Shown: positions 8,314 through 18,413, numbered from the stretch's first letter. The stretch: DNA of 64,000 bases from an uncultured Eubacteriales bacterium (GCA_900540185.1 UQFH01000001.1:176730-240729); one strand, 5' to 3'. Numbers and translations: made by a program. Notes: generated from the letters alone by a model not told the origin.

Positions 8314-10133
8314 TAATCTATTTCATACTTTTTCAATTCTTCCTTCACGGACTCGGCGGATTTTCTAGTCATCCCGGGGACCTTCACAAGCTCATCAATC
8401 GAAGCCTTCTTTATCTTTTCAATCGAGCCGTATTCTTTCATAAGCGCTTCTTTTCTCTTCGGTCCGATTCCCTTTATGCCGTCAAGCCTGCTCTTGATCA
8501 TCGTCTTTCCCCTAAGGCTTTTGTGATAACTGATGGCAAATCTGTGAACCTCATTTTGTACATTACTTATAAATGTGAAAAGTTCTCTGCTATCCTTGAG
8601 AGCATAAAATTCATTGTTGTATAAAAGCTTGTTCGTTGTGTGAGAATCGTCTTTGACCATTCCCATGACCGGAATATCGATTCCTAACTCACTTAAAACT
8701 TGAGTCGCAATTCCGACTTGGGTCTTTCCTCCATCCATCAAAATCAAATCCGGTGCCTTTGAGAAACCTTTTGAGCCTTCAAGCATTCTCTTGTATCTTC
8801 TCGTCAAAACTTCCCTCATGCAGTCCAAATCATTTCTAGTGTCCGCTTCTTTTATTTTAAACCTTCTATAGTCATTTCTGTTATGATTGCCATCACTAAA
8901 TACGACCATCGCACCCACTGCATCTGTGCCTTGAATGTGCGAAATGTCGAATGATTCAATCCTTTCAGGATATTCTCCCGTACCGATAATTTGTGCGAGT
9001 TCCGTAAGTGCAATCACATTTGTCTTTGTCTTTTGAAGAATTCTCGCTCTGTGTTTTGCTAAATCTTCGAGTGCATTTTTCTTGACCATCATAATCGTGT
9101 CGCGCTTTTCCCCTCTTTTCGGCACAATGATAGTCGTGTTTAAAATTCCCTTTTGTCGTATCGCTTTTTGCAAACTTTCAAGATTTGTCGGCTCCACCTC
9201 AAGCACAAGCTCCGACGGCGGATTGGAAATTCCAAGATAATATTGCTTGATAAATTCCTCCATCATCTCGTGCTCGTCTTCCTCATCGTTTGAAAGCACA
9301 AAACTGTCCCTTCCGATAGTTTTTCCGTCGCGCTTGAAAAACACTTCCACAAGAAAAATATCTTCACTCTTTGCATATGCGACATAGTCGATCGAATCGC
9401 CGAGCGGCTTTGTGATTTTTTGGTCCTCTTTTAGAGAATTTAAATCCTCGATAAGGCTTTTCATTGCCGCAGCTTTTTCGTACTCCATATTCTCGGCATA
9501 AGTAAGCATCTTATTGCGCACTCTTTCAACTGTGAGCTCGTTTTTGCCCTTCAAAAAATCAATTGGCTGGGCGAGCTTTTTCATATAATCCTCTTCGCTC
9601 ATATTGCCCATACAAGGCGCATCACATTTGTCGATATAAAAATTTAAACACGGCTTATAGACTCTGTCCAAATACCTCTTTGTGGTTCTCAGTCGATACT
9701 CGTCTTCCCAAAAAGCGAGCACATTGTTCACAGCTAAAACATTCGGAAAAGGTCCGAAATAACTTCCGCCGTCTTTCTTTAGCTCCCTCGATTTTATAAG
9801 CCTTGGAAACGGCTCATTCGTAAGTTTTATATAGGGATATTGCTTGTCATCTCTGAGCAAAATATTATATTTCGGCGCATAACTCTTTATAAGATTGCTT
9901 TCAAGCACCAAACTCTCCACTTCGTTGTCGACTATAATATATTCAAAGCTTTTTATATGACTGACCATTGCGGAAACTTTCGGAGACTTTTGAGTTTTGT
10001 TGAAATACGAGCGGACGCGATTTTTTAAAATCTTTGCCTTTCCGACATAAATGACGTTGTCCTTGTCGTCTTTCATTATGTAAACCCCCGGCTTTGCAGG
10101 CAGTTTTTGTAGTTCTTCTCTTATATTAAACAC
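8313..10133 (-). CDS. uvrC: UvrABC system protein C
   Basis: Excinuclease subunit that makes both incisions around a UvrA/UvrB-marked DNA lesion. It has 606 residues, as usual. It carries the GIY-YIG nuclease domain (KPGVYIMKDDKDNVIYVGKA, residues 14-33), a UVR motif near residue 205, the RNase H-like C-nuclease half (FDISHIQGTDAVGAMVVFSDG near 400) and a C-terminal helix-hairpin-helix pair (GIKGIGPKRKEALM, then KVPGMTRKSAESVKEEL). The start is GTG at 10133, with ribosome site CGAGGTG and a TATAAT box at 10151-10156 upstream. It stands alone, away from uvrA and uvrB at 22.4-27.2 kb. Confidence 0.97.
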   Translation of the reverse strand: MFNIREELQKLPAKPGVYIMKDDKDNVIYVGKAKILKNRVRSYFNKTQKSPKVSAMVSHIKSFEYIIVDNEVESLVLESNLIKSYAPKYNILLRDDKQYPYIKLTNEPFPRLIKSRELKKDGGSYFGPFPNVLAVNNVLAFWEDEYRLRTTKRYLDRVYKPCLNFYIDKCDAPCMGNMSEEDYMKKLAQPIDFLKGKNELTVERVRNKMLTYAENMEYEKAAAMKSLIEDLNSLKEDQKITKPLGDSIDYVAYAKSEDIFLVEVFFKRDGKTIGRDSFVLSNDEEDEHEMMEEFIKQYYLGISNPPSELVLEVEPTNLESLQKAIRQKGILNTTIIVPKRGEKRDTIMMVKKNALEDLAKHRARILQKTKTNVIALTELAQIIGTGEYPERIESFDISHIQGTDAVGAMVVFSDGNHNRNDYRRFKIKEADTRNDLDCMREVLTRRYKRMLEGSKGFSKAPDLILMDGGKTQVGIATQVLSELGIDIPVMGMVKDDSHTTNKLLYNNEFYALKDSRELFTFISNVQNEVHRFAISYHKSLRGKTMIKSRLDGIKGIGPKRKEALMKEYGSIEKIKKASIDELVKVPGMTRKSAESVKEELKKYEID

Positions 10134-10202
10134 AATAACACCTCGACTATATTATACCACATCTTGTATTTCGATTCCATAAACACTTTTTCATTTGCAT
10201 AT

Positions 10203-10226
10203 AAAAAAGAGAGCTTTCGCTCCCTT
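10203..10226 (-). terminator. Terminator of the alr-pepP operon
   Basis: On the minus strand GGGAGC-GAAA-GCTCTC followed by six T, immediately after the pepP stop codon. Confidence 0.9.
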
Positions 10227-12011
10227 TTATCTCTTAATTTCTGCAGTAGCTTTTTTGAGCCATGCTTTTTCTTCTTCAGTTTTCATATGACTTTGAATAT
10301 TTTCAAAAACCGTTTTATGATATTCGTTTATATATTCAAGTTCTTCATCGCTCAAAATGGAAACGTCGATGAGTTCCCTTTCGTACGGACAAAGTGTGAG
10401 ATTCATAAATCCGAAGAACTGACCAAATTGTGTGGTCTTATATTCCGTAACAGTCACAAGATTTTCAATTCTTATTCCGTGTTTGCCGTCTCTATAAATT
10501 CCGGGTTCGTTTGAAATAACCATTCCCGGTTGAAGCGGAACATTTATAATTGCTCTTGAAATCGACATCGGACCTTCGTGTACGCCGAGACAATATCCGA
10601 CGCCGTGACCTGTGCCGTGTTTAAAGTCGATTCCTTCTTTCCACATTGCACCTCTTGCCATAACATCAAGGTGACATCCGCAAGTTCCTTTTAAAAACTT
10701 GGTCAAAAATAAATCGATATGACCTTTAAGTGTCAAAGTGTAATCTCTTATTTCCTCCGCTGTCGGACTTCCAAGTGTAACAGTTCTCGTGATATCAGTT
10801 GTGCCTTCGAGATATTGTCCGCCTGAGTCAACGAGATACAAACCTTCCGCTTTGATTTCGGAATTGTTTTCGCTCGATGCACTATAGTGTGCCATGGCTG
10901 CATTTGATTTGTATGCGGAGATTGTCTTAAATGATTCGCTAATAAAGCTTTCGTGTTCTGCTCTTATTTCGTGAAGCTTTTCTTCAGCTGAAAATTCATT
11001 CATTTCAATCTTCCCGGCATTTTCCTTTATCCAGTAAAGATAACGACTTACCGCAGCTCCGTCAATGATGTGTGCAAGTCTTTCATTTTCAACTTCAGTA
11101 TCATTTTTGATTGCCTTCATCATAGTTGTCGGAAGCATTTCGTCAATAACTTTTGTGTTTTCGGAAATCAATTTATATTGAAGGGCGTTAATCTTGTCGC
11201 TTGAAATATAACAAGCCTCTGTTTTATCAAGAGCAACAAGCGCATCATTCACGGTTTCATAAGGTGCAATTTTCACACCGTTTTTTTGAAGATAGCCCTT
11301 AACGCTCACATCGATTTTGCTTTCATCCACAAAAAGTGTCGCATTGTGTGAATCAATCAAAAGATAACTTACAACAATCGGAGTGTATAGATCGTCGCCA
11401 CCTCTTATATTAAGAGTGTATGCAATGTCGTCGAGCGTTGCCAAAAATAAATGCGTAGCCCCTTTTTCTTCCATCTTTTCGCGAATTGATGCAAGCTTTT
11501 TTGTCGGATTTTCGCCCGTGTATTCCTCATCCAAGATAAAAGCTTTCCCGGATGGAAGTGCCGGTCTGTCTTCCCAAAATTCTCCAATCAAATCTTTTTC
11601 AAATTTGAAATTTATTCTGTCGCCCAACTTTTCAACAAGTCTTTTATACATTCCGTACGGAGTTATTTCTCCGTTAAATCCAACCGTTTGTCCCGGCTTA
11701 ACATTCTTTTTGAGCCATTCATCATAGAAATCAACGCCTTCGAGCCCCCATTTCATAAGCTTGAAATCTGAGCCTTCAATTTGTTTTTCCGCTTGCACAT
11801 GGTATCTTCCATCTGCCCAAAGCAGAGCCTCATTTTGAGTAACAACAACATATCCCGCACTTCCTGTGAAACCTGTCATATATACTCTGGACTTATATCT
11901 GTCCAATACATATTCGCTCATATGTGGGTCCGATGTAGGTATCACAAAATAGTCGATACCTTCCCTTTCCATAAGACTTCTTAACTTTTCAAGTCTTTCA
12001 CGTCTGTTCAT
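10227..12011 (-). CDS. pepP: Xaa-Pro aminopeptidase family protein (M24B)
   Basis: Metallopeptidase of about 594 residues that removes N-terminal residues preceding proline; probably cytosolic, since no signal peptide is seen. It has two creatinase-like N-terminal domains followed by a pita-bread M24 catalytic domain. The dinuclear metal ligands are visible: DSGGQYLEGTTD (two Asp, near residues 380-395), HGTGHGVG (His, about 465), NEPGIY (Glu, about 500) and RIENL (Glu, about 515). I take the ATG at 12011 because CTTTGGAGGTAAAA precedes it; an in-frame start 24 nt further upstream would put the ribosome site inside the gene. It is the last gene of the alr operon. pepP is used here as a family label. 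Confidence 0.9.
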   Translation of the reverse strand: MNRRERLEKLRSLMEREGIDYFVIPTSDPHMSEYVLDRYKSRVYMTGFTGSAGYVVVTQNEALLWADGRYHVQAEKQIEGSDFKLMKWGLEGVDFYDEWLKKNVKPGQTVGFNGEITPYGMYKRLVEKLGDRINFKFEKDLIGEFWEDRPALPSGKAFILDEEYTGENPTKKLASIREKMEEKGATHLFLATLDDIAYTLNIRGGDDLYTPIVVSYLLIDSHNATLFVDESKIDVSVKGYLQKNGVKIAPYETVNDALVALDKTEACYISSDKINALQYKLISENTKVIDEMLPTTMMKAIKNDTEVENERLAHIIDGAAVSRYLYWIKENAGKIEMNEFSAEEKLHEIRAEHESFISESFKTISAYKSNAAMAHYSASSENNSEIKAEGLYLVDSGGQYLEGTTDITRTVTLGSPTAEEIRDYTLTLKGHIDLFLTKFLKGTCGCHLDVMARGAMWKEGIDFKHGTGHGVGYCLGVHEGPMSISRAIINVPLQPGMVISNEPGIYRDGKHGIRIENLVTVTEYKTTQFGQFFGFMNLTLCPYERELIDVSILSDEELEYINEYHKTVFENIQSHMKTEEEKAWLKKATAEIKR

Positions 12012-12038
12012 TTTTACCTCCAAAGTCTTTATCAAAAA

Positions 12039-14000
12039 TTAATTTTCTTTTATATATGACTCCAATTTGTCTGCAATTTTTTCAGGAGTAAATCCGAAAT
12101 GCTCAAAAAGTTCTGAGCCCGGTGCACTTGCTCCAAATCTGTCGAGACCGATTTTAAGTCCACCCTTTGTATATCTGTCCCATCCGAATGTGGAAAGCGC
12201 TTCGACTGAAGCTGTCTTTACACCGCACGGTAAAACATTTTCTCTATATTCTTTGTCCTGTTCGTCAAACAAATCCCATGAAGGCATCGAAACAACGCGA
12301 ACTCCGTATCCCTTTTCTTCGAGAATCTTTGAAGCTTCCATTGTAACTCCGACTTCTGAGCCTGTTGCAATAACGACAAGATCGAGTTTATCCTTTTCTT
12401 TTTTTGCAATATATGCGCCGTATTTCAAATTGCCGCTTTCAATTTTTAGAGTTTCAAGTTTTTGTCTCGACAAAATTAGAGCTGTAGGTTTTTTAGCCTT
12501 TTGTGCAACTTCCCATGCATATACTGTTTCATTAAAATCCGCAGGTCTTATTACCGAGAAATTCGGCAAACTTCTAAGCATTGCCAAGTGTTCAATAGGT
12601 TCGTGCGTAGGTCCGTCTTCTCCAACTCCGATAGAGTCATGTGTGAGAATATATGTTACAGGAAGATTCATTAGCGCAGCAAGTCTAAGTGCAGGTTTCA
12701 TATAGTCGCTGAAAACAAAGAATGTTGCACAGAACGGTTTGAGTCCGCCGTGAAGAGCAATTCCGTTTGAAATTGCAGCCATTGCAAATTCCCTAACGCC
12801 GAAGTGAATATTTCTTCCACCGAAATTATCCGCACTCATAAATCCGCCGTCTTTTATTTCACTCTTGTTTGAAGGTCCCAAGTCTGCAGAACCGCCGATA
12901 AGATTCGGAATAGCCTTTGCGACTTCTTGCAAAGCCGTTCCACTCGCACTTCTCGTTGCGTCCTTGTCCTTTGAATCTATTAATGCGCTCAAATCCGCTT
13001 CGTGTTTAAAGTGAATCCAATCGATGTATTCCCTATATTTTTCCGGATTTTTGCTTTCGTATTCTTCGAGCTTTTTCTTGTATTCATCGTAAACTTTTTT
13101 CTTTTCTTCTACAATTTTTTCAGCATTTTCTCTGACATCTTGCGGAACATTGAATTCATCTTTTTCTGCCCATTTGATTTTTTCAACCAAAACTTTTCTG
13201 TTGTCAACGCCGATTGGAGCTCCGTGTGATTTTTCAGAACCCTCAACGCTTCCTGCGCCGAATCCGATGATAGTTTTTACTTCTATTATTGACGGACGAT
13301 TGTCCTTCTTTGCATTTTCAATAGCTTCTTTTATTTTTTCCGTATCATTTCCGTCTTCAACCTTTTGAGTGTGCCATCCGTAAGCTTCGAATCTCTTCAA
13401 AGTGTCGTCGTGGAATGTGATGTCCGTGTTTCCTTCAATCGAAATATTATTTGAATCGTATAAAACTATAAGATGACCGAGTTTATAACTTCCCGCAAAG
13501 CTTGCAGCTTCATGCGAAATGCCTTCCATAAGACATCCGTCACCGACAAGCGCATATGTGTAGTGATCCACCGGTGACCATCCGTCGACTGTAAAGTGCG
13601 ATCTCATATGTGCTTCCGCAAGAGCCATTCCAACAGCCATAGTTATTCCTTGTCCGAGCGGTCCGGTTGTTGCGTCCACGCCATCTGTTTCGCCGTATTC
13701 AGGATGTCCCGGAGTTTTTGATCCCCATTGTCTGAAATTTTTGATGTCGTCGATACTTACATCAAATCCGAACAAGTTGAGTAAACTGTAAAGAATAGCG
13801 CTACCATGTCCCGCACTAAGTACGAATCTGTCTCTGTTAATCCACTTCGGTTTTTCAGGATTAAAATTCAAAAAATCCTTATAGAGTGTGTAAAGCATTG
13901 GCGCTGAGCCGAGCGGCAATCCCGGGTGTCCGGAGTTTGCCTTTTCAATCATATCAACCGATAGCATTCTTAGCGAACTTATAGTCTTGTTATCAATCAT
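12039..14000 (-). CDS. tkt: Transketolase
   Basis: TPP- and Mg-dependent enzyme moving two-carbon units between sugar phosphates in the non-oxidative pentose phosphate pathway; it supplies erythrose-4-phosphate, which the shikimate operon in this window consumes. It has 653 residues, full length. Landmarks are SVDMIEKANSGHPGLPLG (14-31), GHGSAILYS, the TPP motif GDGCLMEGISHE (about 152), the ETDGVDATTGPLGQG loop, the pyrimidine-domain DSIGVGEDGPTHEPIEH and RPAD. The ATG at 14000 has GGAGGAG upstream and overlaps the tagA stop by 8 nt. Confidence 0.97.
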   Translation of the reverse strand: MIDNKTISSLRMLSVDMIEKANSGHPGLPLGSAPMLYTLYKDFLNFNPEKPKWINRDRFVLSAGHGSAILYSLLNLFGFDVSIDDIKNFRQWGSKTPGHPEYGETDGVDATTGPLGQGITMAVGMALAEAHMRSHFTVDGWSPVDHYTYALVGDGCLMEGISHEAASFAGSYKLGHLIVLYDSNNISIEGNTDITFHDDTLKRFEAYGWHTQKVEDGNDTEKIKEAIENAKKDNRPSIIEVKTIIGFGAGSVEGSEKSHGAPIGVDNRKVLVEKIKWAEKDEFNVPQDVRENAEKIVEEKKKVYDEYKKKLEEYESKNPEKYREYIDWIHFKHEADLSALIDSKDKDATRSASGTALQEVAKAIPNLIGGSADLGPSNKSEIKDGGFMSADNFGGRNIHFGVREFAMAAISNGIALHGGLKPFCATFFVFSDYMKPALRLAALMNLPVTYILTHDSIGVGEDGPTHEPIEHLAMLRSLPNFSVIRPADFNETVYAWEVAQKAKKPTALILSRQKLETLKIESGNLKYGAYIAKKEKDKLDLVVIATGSEVGVTMEASKILEEKGYGVRVVSMPSWDLFDEQDKEYRENVLPCGVKTASVEALSTFGWDRYTKGGLKIGLDRFGASAPGSELFEHFGFTPEKIADKLESYIKEN

Positions 14001-14739
14001 TATTCTCCTCCATAAAACAACTATTTTTAGTAAAAACTATTTTCCATAAAAACACAGGTATGACAATTTGTCTTTTAATTCTACCCGGGTCTTTTATCAA
14101 CCTATAAAACCATTCAAGCCCCACCTTCTGCATCCAACGCGGTGCTCTTTTAACCTCTCCGCTCATGACGTCAAGACTGCCGCCGCAAGCGATTGAAACC
14201 TTAGGCGCTTTGGTTTTAGTAAGGAAAATTTCCTGCTTAGGAAAACCCATTGCCGCAATCAATAAATCCGGTTTCTTTTCTTCTATATCTTTTAAGATTT
14301 GCTCCTCTTCGGGAGATCCATCTTTAAAATACCCATTATGTTGACCTTTAACAACAATATTCGGAAATTTCGCTTTAATATTGACAATTGCCTTTTGAAG
14401 TATCTCGTCTTTCGCTCCTACAAAATAGACCGAATATCCATTTTCATCCGCAATTTCAAGGAGTCTTTCAAGCGTTTCAATTCCCGTTTGCCTCTTTTCG
14501 CCTTTGATGCCCTTCAGCTTCTCGGCAATTTTTATTCCGATTCCGTCTTTTAAAACAAGCGTGGAATTATTTATCATCTCTTTTAAATCGTCACTTTTGT
14601 TCGCCGCCATAACTATTTCCGGATTCGGTGTCACAATTCTTAGATTTGAATCACTCTTAAATGCATTTTTTAAAACATTCAAAAGTTCTTCGTCTGATAT
14701 ATTTGAAAATCTTATATCTAAAACATTTACTTTATTCAT
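13993..14739 (-). CDS. tagA: WecG/TagA/CpsF-family glycosyltransferase (probable N-acetylmannosaminyltransferase)
   Basis: GT26-type enzyme of 248 residues. TagA transfers ManNAc from UDP-ManNAc to undecaprenyl-diphosphate-GlcNAc to start wall teichoic acid or secondary wall polymers at the inner membrane face. The family hallmarks are MGFPKQEIF, the CGGSLDVMSGEVKRAP loop and WFYRLIKDPGRIKRQ near the C-terminus. The ATG at 14739 sits in the sequence GATGAATAA, overlapping the upstream stop by 8 nt, with GGGTGAT as ribosome site; a GTG 9 nt further upstream is possible but has no better site. Its position after the GT4-CsaB fusion points to a pyruvylated wall polymer. Confidence 0.88.
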   Translation of the reverse strand: MNKVNVLDIRFSNISDEELLNVLKNAFKSDSNLRIVTPNPEIVMAANKSDDLKEMINNSTLVLKDGIGIKIAEKLKGIKGEKRQTGIETLERLLEIADENGYSVYFVGAKDEILQKAIVNIKAKFPNIVVKGQHNGYFKDGSPEEEQILKDIEEKKPDLLIAAMGFPKQEIFLTKTKAPKVSIACGGSLDVMSGEVKRAPRWMQKVGLEWFYRLIKDPGRIKRQIVIPVFLWKIVFTKNSCFMEENND

Positions 14740-16924
14740 CGAAATCACCCAAAATTTTTAATACTTCCTCCGCATTTTGCCTTGCGAGCGATTGCCTTTT
14801 TTTCTCGTCTCTGCTTATGTCGTCGATATAATGTTCATCTTTTTCAAAAGTGTCAATCTTTTCATATAGTTTATCCGCTGTAAAACTGTTTATATCAACG
14901 ATGTATTCCGAGCCGATGTCCTTCATAAACCCGTCGACTTTCGGATCATAGCTTAAAGCAAACGGCTTTGTTTCAACGGCAACCGAATATATAAGCCCGT
15001 GAAGTCTCATAGACATAACTTCCTTTGCCGCCGAAATAATTCCCATCAATGTTCTCACGCTCATCTCGTCGTAGTATGCGTAAAGATTTTCATGTTTAAG
15101 CTTTGACTCGAGTTTCTTTAAAACGTCCGTGTCTTTTGATAGATGCATCGGAAGAAGAAGCACTTTGTGTCCGTCGTCCATAAATCTCTTCATTGCTACT
15201 GAAATTTTTTCAATAAATTCATCTTCCCCTGCCCACGGTCTCAGATTTAAAACCATAAAATCTCCGTCAAGTCCGATTTTATTCAAAATAACTTGCGCTT
15301 CGTCCATATCCGGTTTCAAAAGAAATACAGGGTCGGAGCGAAGTTTCATATCCTCTTCGTTTAATCCTATGTCCACAAGATATTTAAACGAATCCTCGTC
15401 ACGAAGCGAAATATAATCCACATTTTTCAAAGTCTTTTTCGTTAAATATCTGTTGAACTTTCTATTTATCGGTCCCACGCCATTTGCGTAAATGACAGTC
15501 TTCTTTTTATAACGTTTGCTTAGCGCAATCACAAAAAGATAATACCAAAGACTTCTCGTGCTTGTTATGTCCTGCAAAAGACTGCCGCCACCGCTAACAA
15601 GCATTTCAGATGACTTCATCGCCTTTATAAGCTTCGGAAGACTGAACCTGTAAACGCTGAGCAAATCGTAAATCTCGCTTGTTTTTATCGGGTTATTACT
15701 CAAAACCTTCAATTTCAAATAAGGATTTATCGATTTTATTTCGGATGTGATTGCCTCCAAAATCGCATCGTCGCCTTGATTGTCAAAGCCGTAGAAACCC
15801 GAAAATAAAATCGTCTTGTCGAGAATTGCACGTTTATATATCTTTATGTGAGTTTTCGCCATGCTTATAGCGCTGTATTTCTCTTCTATAAGCCCATTTA
15901 AGTTTTCTCCCATTTTTATTCGAAGAGCATCATCTTGTTTGAGCTTGATTAATTTATTCGCAAAATCTTTATAGTCACCGCTTTTAAAAGTGTATCCCGA
16001 AAAATCGTCCTGAATAATGCTTGGAATACCTCCGACTGCACTTGCAACCATCGGCTTTTCTAGTTTTCCGCCCTCCAAAATTACATACGGAAAACTTTCT
16101 GAAAGCGAAGTCAGAGTGTTTATCTGAATTGCATTTAAAAACGAAAACGGATCCTTTATTTCACCCAAGAAATGCACATTTTTTTCGATGTCCAGTTCTT
16201 TTGCGAGGGCAACAAGCTCCTCTTTGTGTCCGCCGTCTCCGCCGATAAGAAAATCCGCATTTTCAGATTTTAAAAATTCAGCAGCACCTCTTAAAAAAGT
16301 CTTGTGGTCCTTAACTTCGTCAAGACGTGCCAAAATTCCTATTTTAAAACTGTTTGGGTCAAGGTTGTATCTTTTACAGAACTCCTCATTTGAAACACAA
16401 TTTTCCACCTTGTTCAAATCGATACCGTTGTAGACAACGTCGATGTTCTTGTCGGTAAATCCTCTCTCAAGAAGCATATATTTAAAATTGTCCGAAACGG
16501 CTATAAAGTTCTTAAACTTTTTCAGCGCAAAATAGTTTAGATTTTTAAAGATTAATTGTTTATAAAATACGCCTTTAAAATCGAGTCTATAGTCCGAGTG
16601 CACAGTTGTGATAAAAGGTACATCCACTTTTCTTCTCAAAAAAAACGCAATAAAATTAGCCCTTGCCCCATGGCAATGGACTAATTCAATGTTTTGTTCT
16701 TTAATAAATTCCGCCAATTTATCGATAACCGATAAATCGAATCTGGATTTTTGTAAAAATAGTTTTGTGGGAATTCCCAATGCCTTGGCTTCATCCAAAA
16801 AAACATCATCAATAAATACACCTAAAGTTACGTCAATTTCTTCTTTAAGTGCGCTTAAAAGTGCCATTATATGAGTTTTTGCACCGCCGGTGTCGCCACC
16901 GCTTATAAGATGAAACACCTTCAT
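14732..16924 (-). CDS. GT4 glycosyltransferase fused to CsaB-type polysaccharide pyruvyl transferase
   Basis: A 730-residue two-domain protein. Residues 1 to about 365 form a GT-B glycosyltransferase of family 4: an N-terminal GGDTGGAKTH loop, then EEFCKRYNL and ILARLDEVKDH, and the donor-site region LTSLSESFPYVILEGGKL. From about 370 to the end it matches CsaB-type pyruvyl transferase (SGFYGFDNQGDDAILEAI, VSGGGSLLQDITSTRSLWYY, LRDEDSFKYLVDIG, MSMRLHGLIYS). CsaB adds a ketal-linked pyruvate to a wall polysaccharide so that SLH-domain proteins can bind. The start at 16924 shares its A with the previous gene's TAA (TAATG coupling). Next to tagA, it probably builds and pyruvylates one polymer. 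No transmembrane segment is seen. Confidence 0.88.
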   Translation of the reverse strand: MKVFHLISGGDTGGAKTHIMALLSALKEEIDVTLGVFIDDVFLDEAKALGIPTKLFLQKSRFDLSVIDKLAEFIKEQNIELVHCHGARANFIAFFLRRKVDVPFITTVHSDYRLDFKGVFYKQLIFKNLNYFALKKFKNFIAVSDNFKYMLLERGFTDKNIDVVYNGIDLNKVENCVSNEEFCKRYNLDPNSFKIGILARLDEVKDHKTFLRGAAEFLKSENADFLIGGDGGHKEELVALAKELDIEKNVHFLGEIKDPFSFLNAIQINTLTSLSESFPYVILEGGKLEKPMVASAVGGIPSIIQDDFSGYTFKSGDYKDFANKLIKLKQDDALRIKMGENLNGLIEEKYSAISMAKTHIKIYKRAILDKTILFSGFYGFDNQGDDAILEAITSEIKSINPYLKLKVLSNNPIKTSEIYDLLSVYRFSLPKLIKAMKSSEMLVSGGGSLLQDITSTRSLWYYLFVIALSKRYKKKTVIYANGVGPINRKFNRYLTKKTLKNVDYISLRDEDSFKYLVDIGLNEEDMKLRSDPVFLLKPDMDEAQVILNKIGLDGDFMVLNLRPWAGEDEFIEKISVAMKRFMDDGHKVLLLPMHLSKDTDVLKKLESKLKHENLYAYYDEMSVRTLMGIISAAKEVMSMRLHGLIYSVAVETKPFALSYDPKVDGFMKDIGSEYIVDINSFTADKLYEKIDTFEKDEHYIDDISRDEKKRQSLARQNAEEVLKILGDFDE

Positions 16925-17874
16925 TAATAGATTTCCCCCTCTATAGGTTGTAAATACCAATTGTTTATATTCTTTATATCAAAATCAACATTCTTTTTCT
17001 TTGCAACAACAGGTATCGAGCTTCTTGCAAAACTGAATCCCAATCTTTTAAGAGATGCACTATACACTGAATTTTGCCAAATGCCGACGAGAGAAACAGC
17101 TTTTTCTCTTCCGATTTCAACAAGCTTTGAAACGAGTGCTTCAAACGAAACCTCATCCTTTGCTAATATATCCATTGTCATAAAATATTTTATATCGTTT
17201 CTTTCAATGAATCTGTATATAAGATAACCGTAAAACTCGTCGCCCGTTTTTGCAACCAATATTTCGCAGTCTCCCCAATGTTCGAGTCTCTTTGAAAGAA
17301 AATCCTTGGTTCTTTTTGTATAAATCTTTCCGTCAGCTAATGTTTTTCCGTCAAAATCTAAGACATCATCTAAATTCTTTGTTTTAGAAACATTGACAGT
17401 AGATATGTCAAGTGTCTTTGAACGTTTGTCGCGAATTTTATTAATAAAAGAAGCAATCGTTCCAAGTACGGAATGCCCCTGCATAATATCGGAAGAATTT
17501 AAAATCTTTGCAAAAACTTGCGCTTCACCGACAATTGAATAGTCCTGTTTGTCGACCAAATTCAAAAGTTCATATTGAAGCGGAAAGCCGTAGAACAAAT
17601 CAATGTCCCCATTTTCATTTTCAAACTCCTTATAAAGTGCCGTAAAAATTCCTTGCTTTCTTTTTTCTTCGGCAACTACATTGTCGAGCATAAAGCCGCC
17701 CTCAATTTCACCCTCAGGTGAAACAAGACATCTCTTATCACATCCGAGATGAGCAATCGCCTTTCCATCCTCTTCTACATATTTATGAACCGGATTTGTA
17801 TATCTCGACTCAAATTCATCCACGCTTTCAAACTTCAACGTTTCTTTAATTAAGTCAATTGCGTTTTCGTTCAT
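16924..17874 (-). CDS. Double GNAT-like acetyltransferase
   Basis: A 316-residue protein with GNAT features in its first half: the strand [26 protein letters not shown] (residues about 59-84) looks like the beta4/alpha3 acetyl-CoA site. A second GNAT-like half ([22 protein letters not shown], ending [11 protein letters not shown]) may be degenerate. The layout recalls Eis-type tandem GNAT proteins, but the target is unknown. It sits between the mazF-like gene (4-nt ATGA overlap) and the GT4-CsaB gene (1-nt overlap), so acetylation of a wall-polymer precursor is a reasonable but untested idea. Confidence 0.7.
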   Translation of the reverse strand: MNENAIDLIKETLKFESVDEFESRYTNPVHKYVEEDGKAIAHLGCDKRCLVSPEGEIEGGFMLDNVVAEEKRKQGIFTALYKEFENENGDIDLFYGFPLQYELLNLVDKQDYSIVGEAQVFAKILNSSDIMQGHSVLGTIASFINKIRDKRSKTLDISTVNVSKTKNLDDVLDFDGKTLADGKIYTKRTKDFLSKRLEHWGDCEILVAKTGDEFYGYLIYRFIERNDIKYFMTMDILAKDEVSFEALVSKLVEIGREKAVSLVGIWQNSVYSASLKRLGFSFARSSIPVVAKKKNVDFDIKNINNWYLQPIEGEIY

Positions 17875-18413
17875 TTTGCCTCCAAACTCAAACTTATTCT
17901 TAGAGCTTCGTCAATCTTTTTCAATAAATCGTCCGGAAGTCGCCCTATTTTATCCTTAAGCCTCTTTTTATCTATAGTTCTTACCTGCTCCAACAGAATC
18001 ACCGATTCTTTCGGCAAACCGCAATTCTTGTCTCCGACTTTCACATGTGTCGGTAAATTCGTCTTGTTTTTTACAGACGTTATCGCTGCAACAATCGTAG
18101 TCGGCGAAAACTTGTTTCCAACGTCGTTTTGAACGATAAGAACAGGTCTAACTCCGCCCTGTTCGCTTCCTATTACCGGAGATAAATCCGCATAAAGAAG
18201 ATCGCCTCTTGAAATAGACTTATCATCCTTTTGATTTTCCTTTTTGGAAAACGGACTCTTGTTATCACTCTGACCGTCGGTGTTTTTCTTAAACTTTATA
18301 GACGGATTCGAGTGCATACCGACTGAAGAATTAGAATTTTTATTTGTATTCTCCGCACGGTTGACATCTTCAAAAGATTCTTTTTTATTTGCTAAATCAT
18401 TGTTTTTATTCAT
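17871..18413 (-). CDS. MazF/EndoA-like mRNA interferase with long disordered N-terminal extension
   Basis: Residues about 67-180 match EndoA/MazF closely ([53 protein letters not shown], ending [11 protein letters not shown]). That core is the RNA-cutting toxin fold and is the right length at about 112 residues. In front lie some 66 residues rich in Asn, Ser, Lys and Asp ([18 protein letters not shown] and onward) with no recognisable fold. The ATG at 18413 shares its base with the alr TAA (TAATG); there is no strong ribosome site, so translation is probably coupled. In Bacillus, alr is followed by an antitoxin gene and then ndoA; here no antitoxin gene fits between alr and this gene. Whether it is an active toxin is unknown. 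Confidence 0.85.
   Translation of the reverse strand: MNKNNDLANKKESFEDVNRAENTNKNSNSSVGMHSNPSIKFKKNTDGQSDNKSPFSKKENQKDDKSISRGDLLYADLSPVIGSEQGGVRPVLIVQNDVGNKFSPTTIVAAITSVKNKTNLPTHVKVGDKNCGLPKESVILLEQVRTIDKKRLKDKIGRLPDDLLKKIDEALRISLSLEAK

Noticed and set aside
12067..12705. 212-codon plus-strand frame opposite tkt
   Set aside because: Antisense shadow: tkt motifs are on the other strand and the frame has no ribosome site or family likeness.
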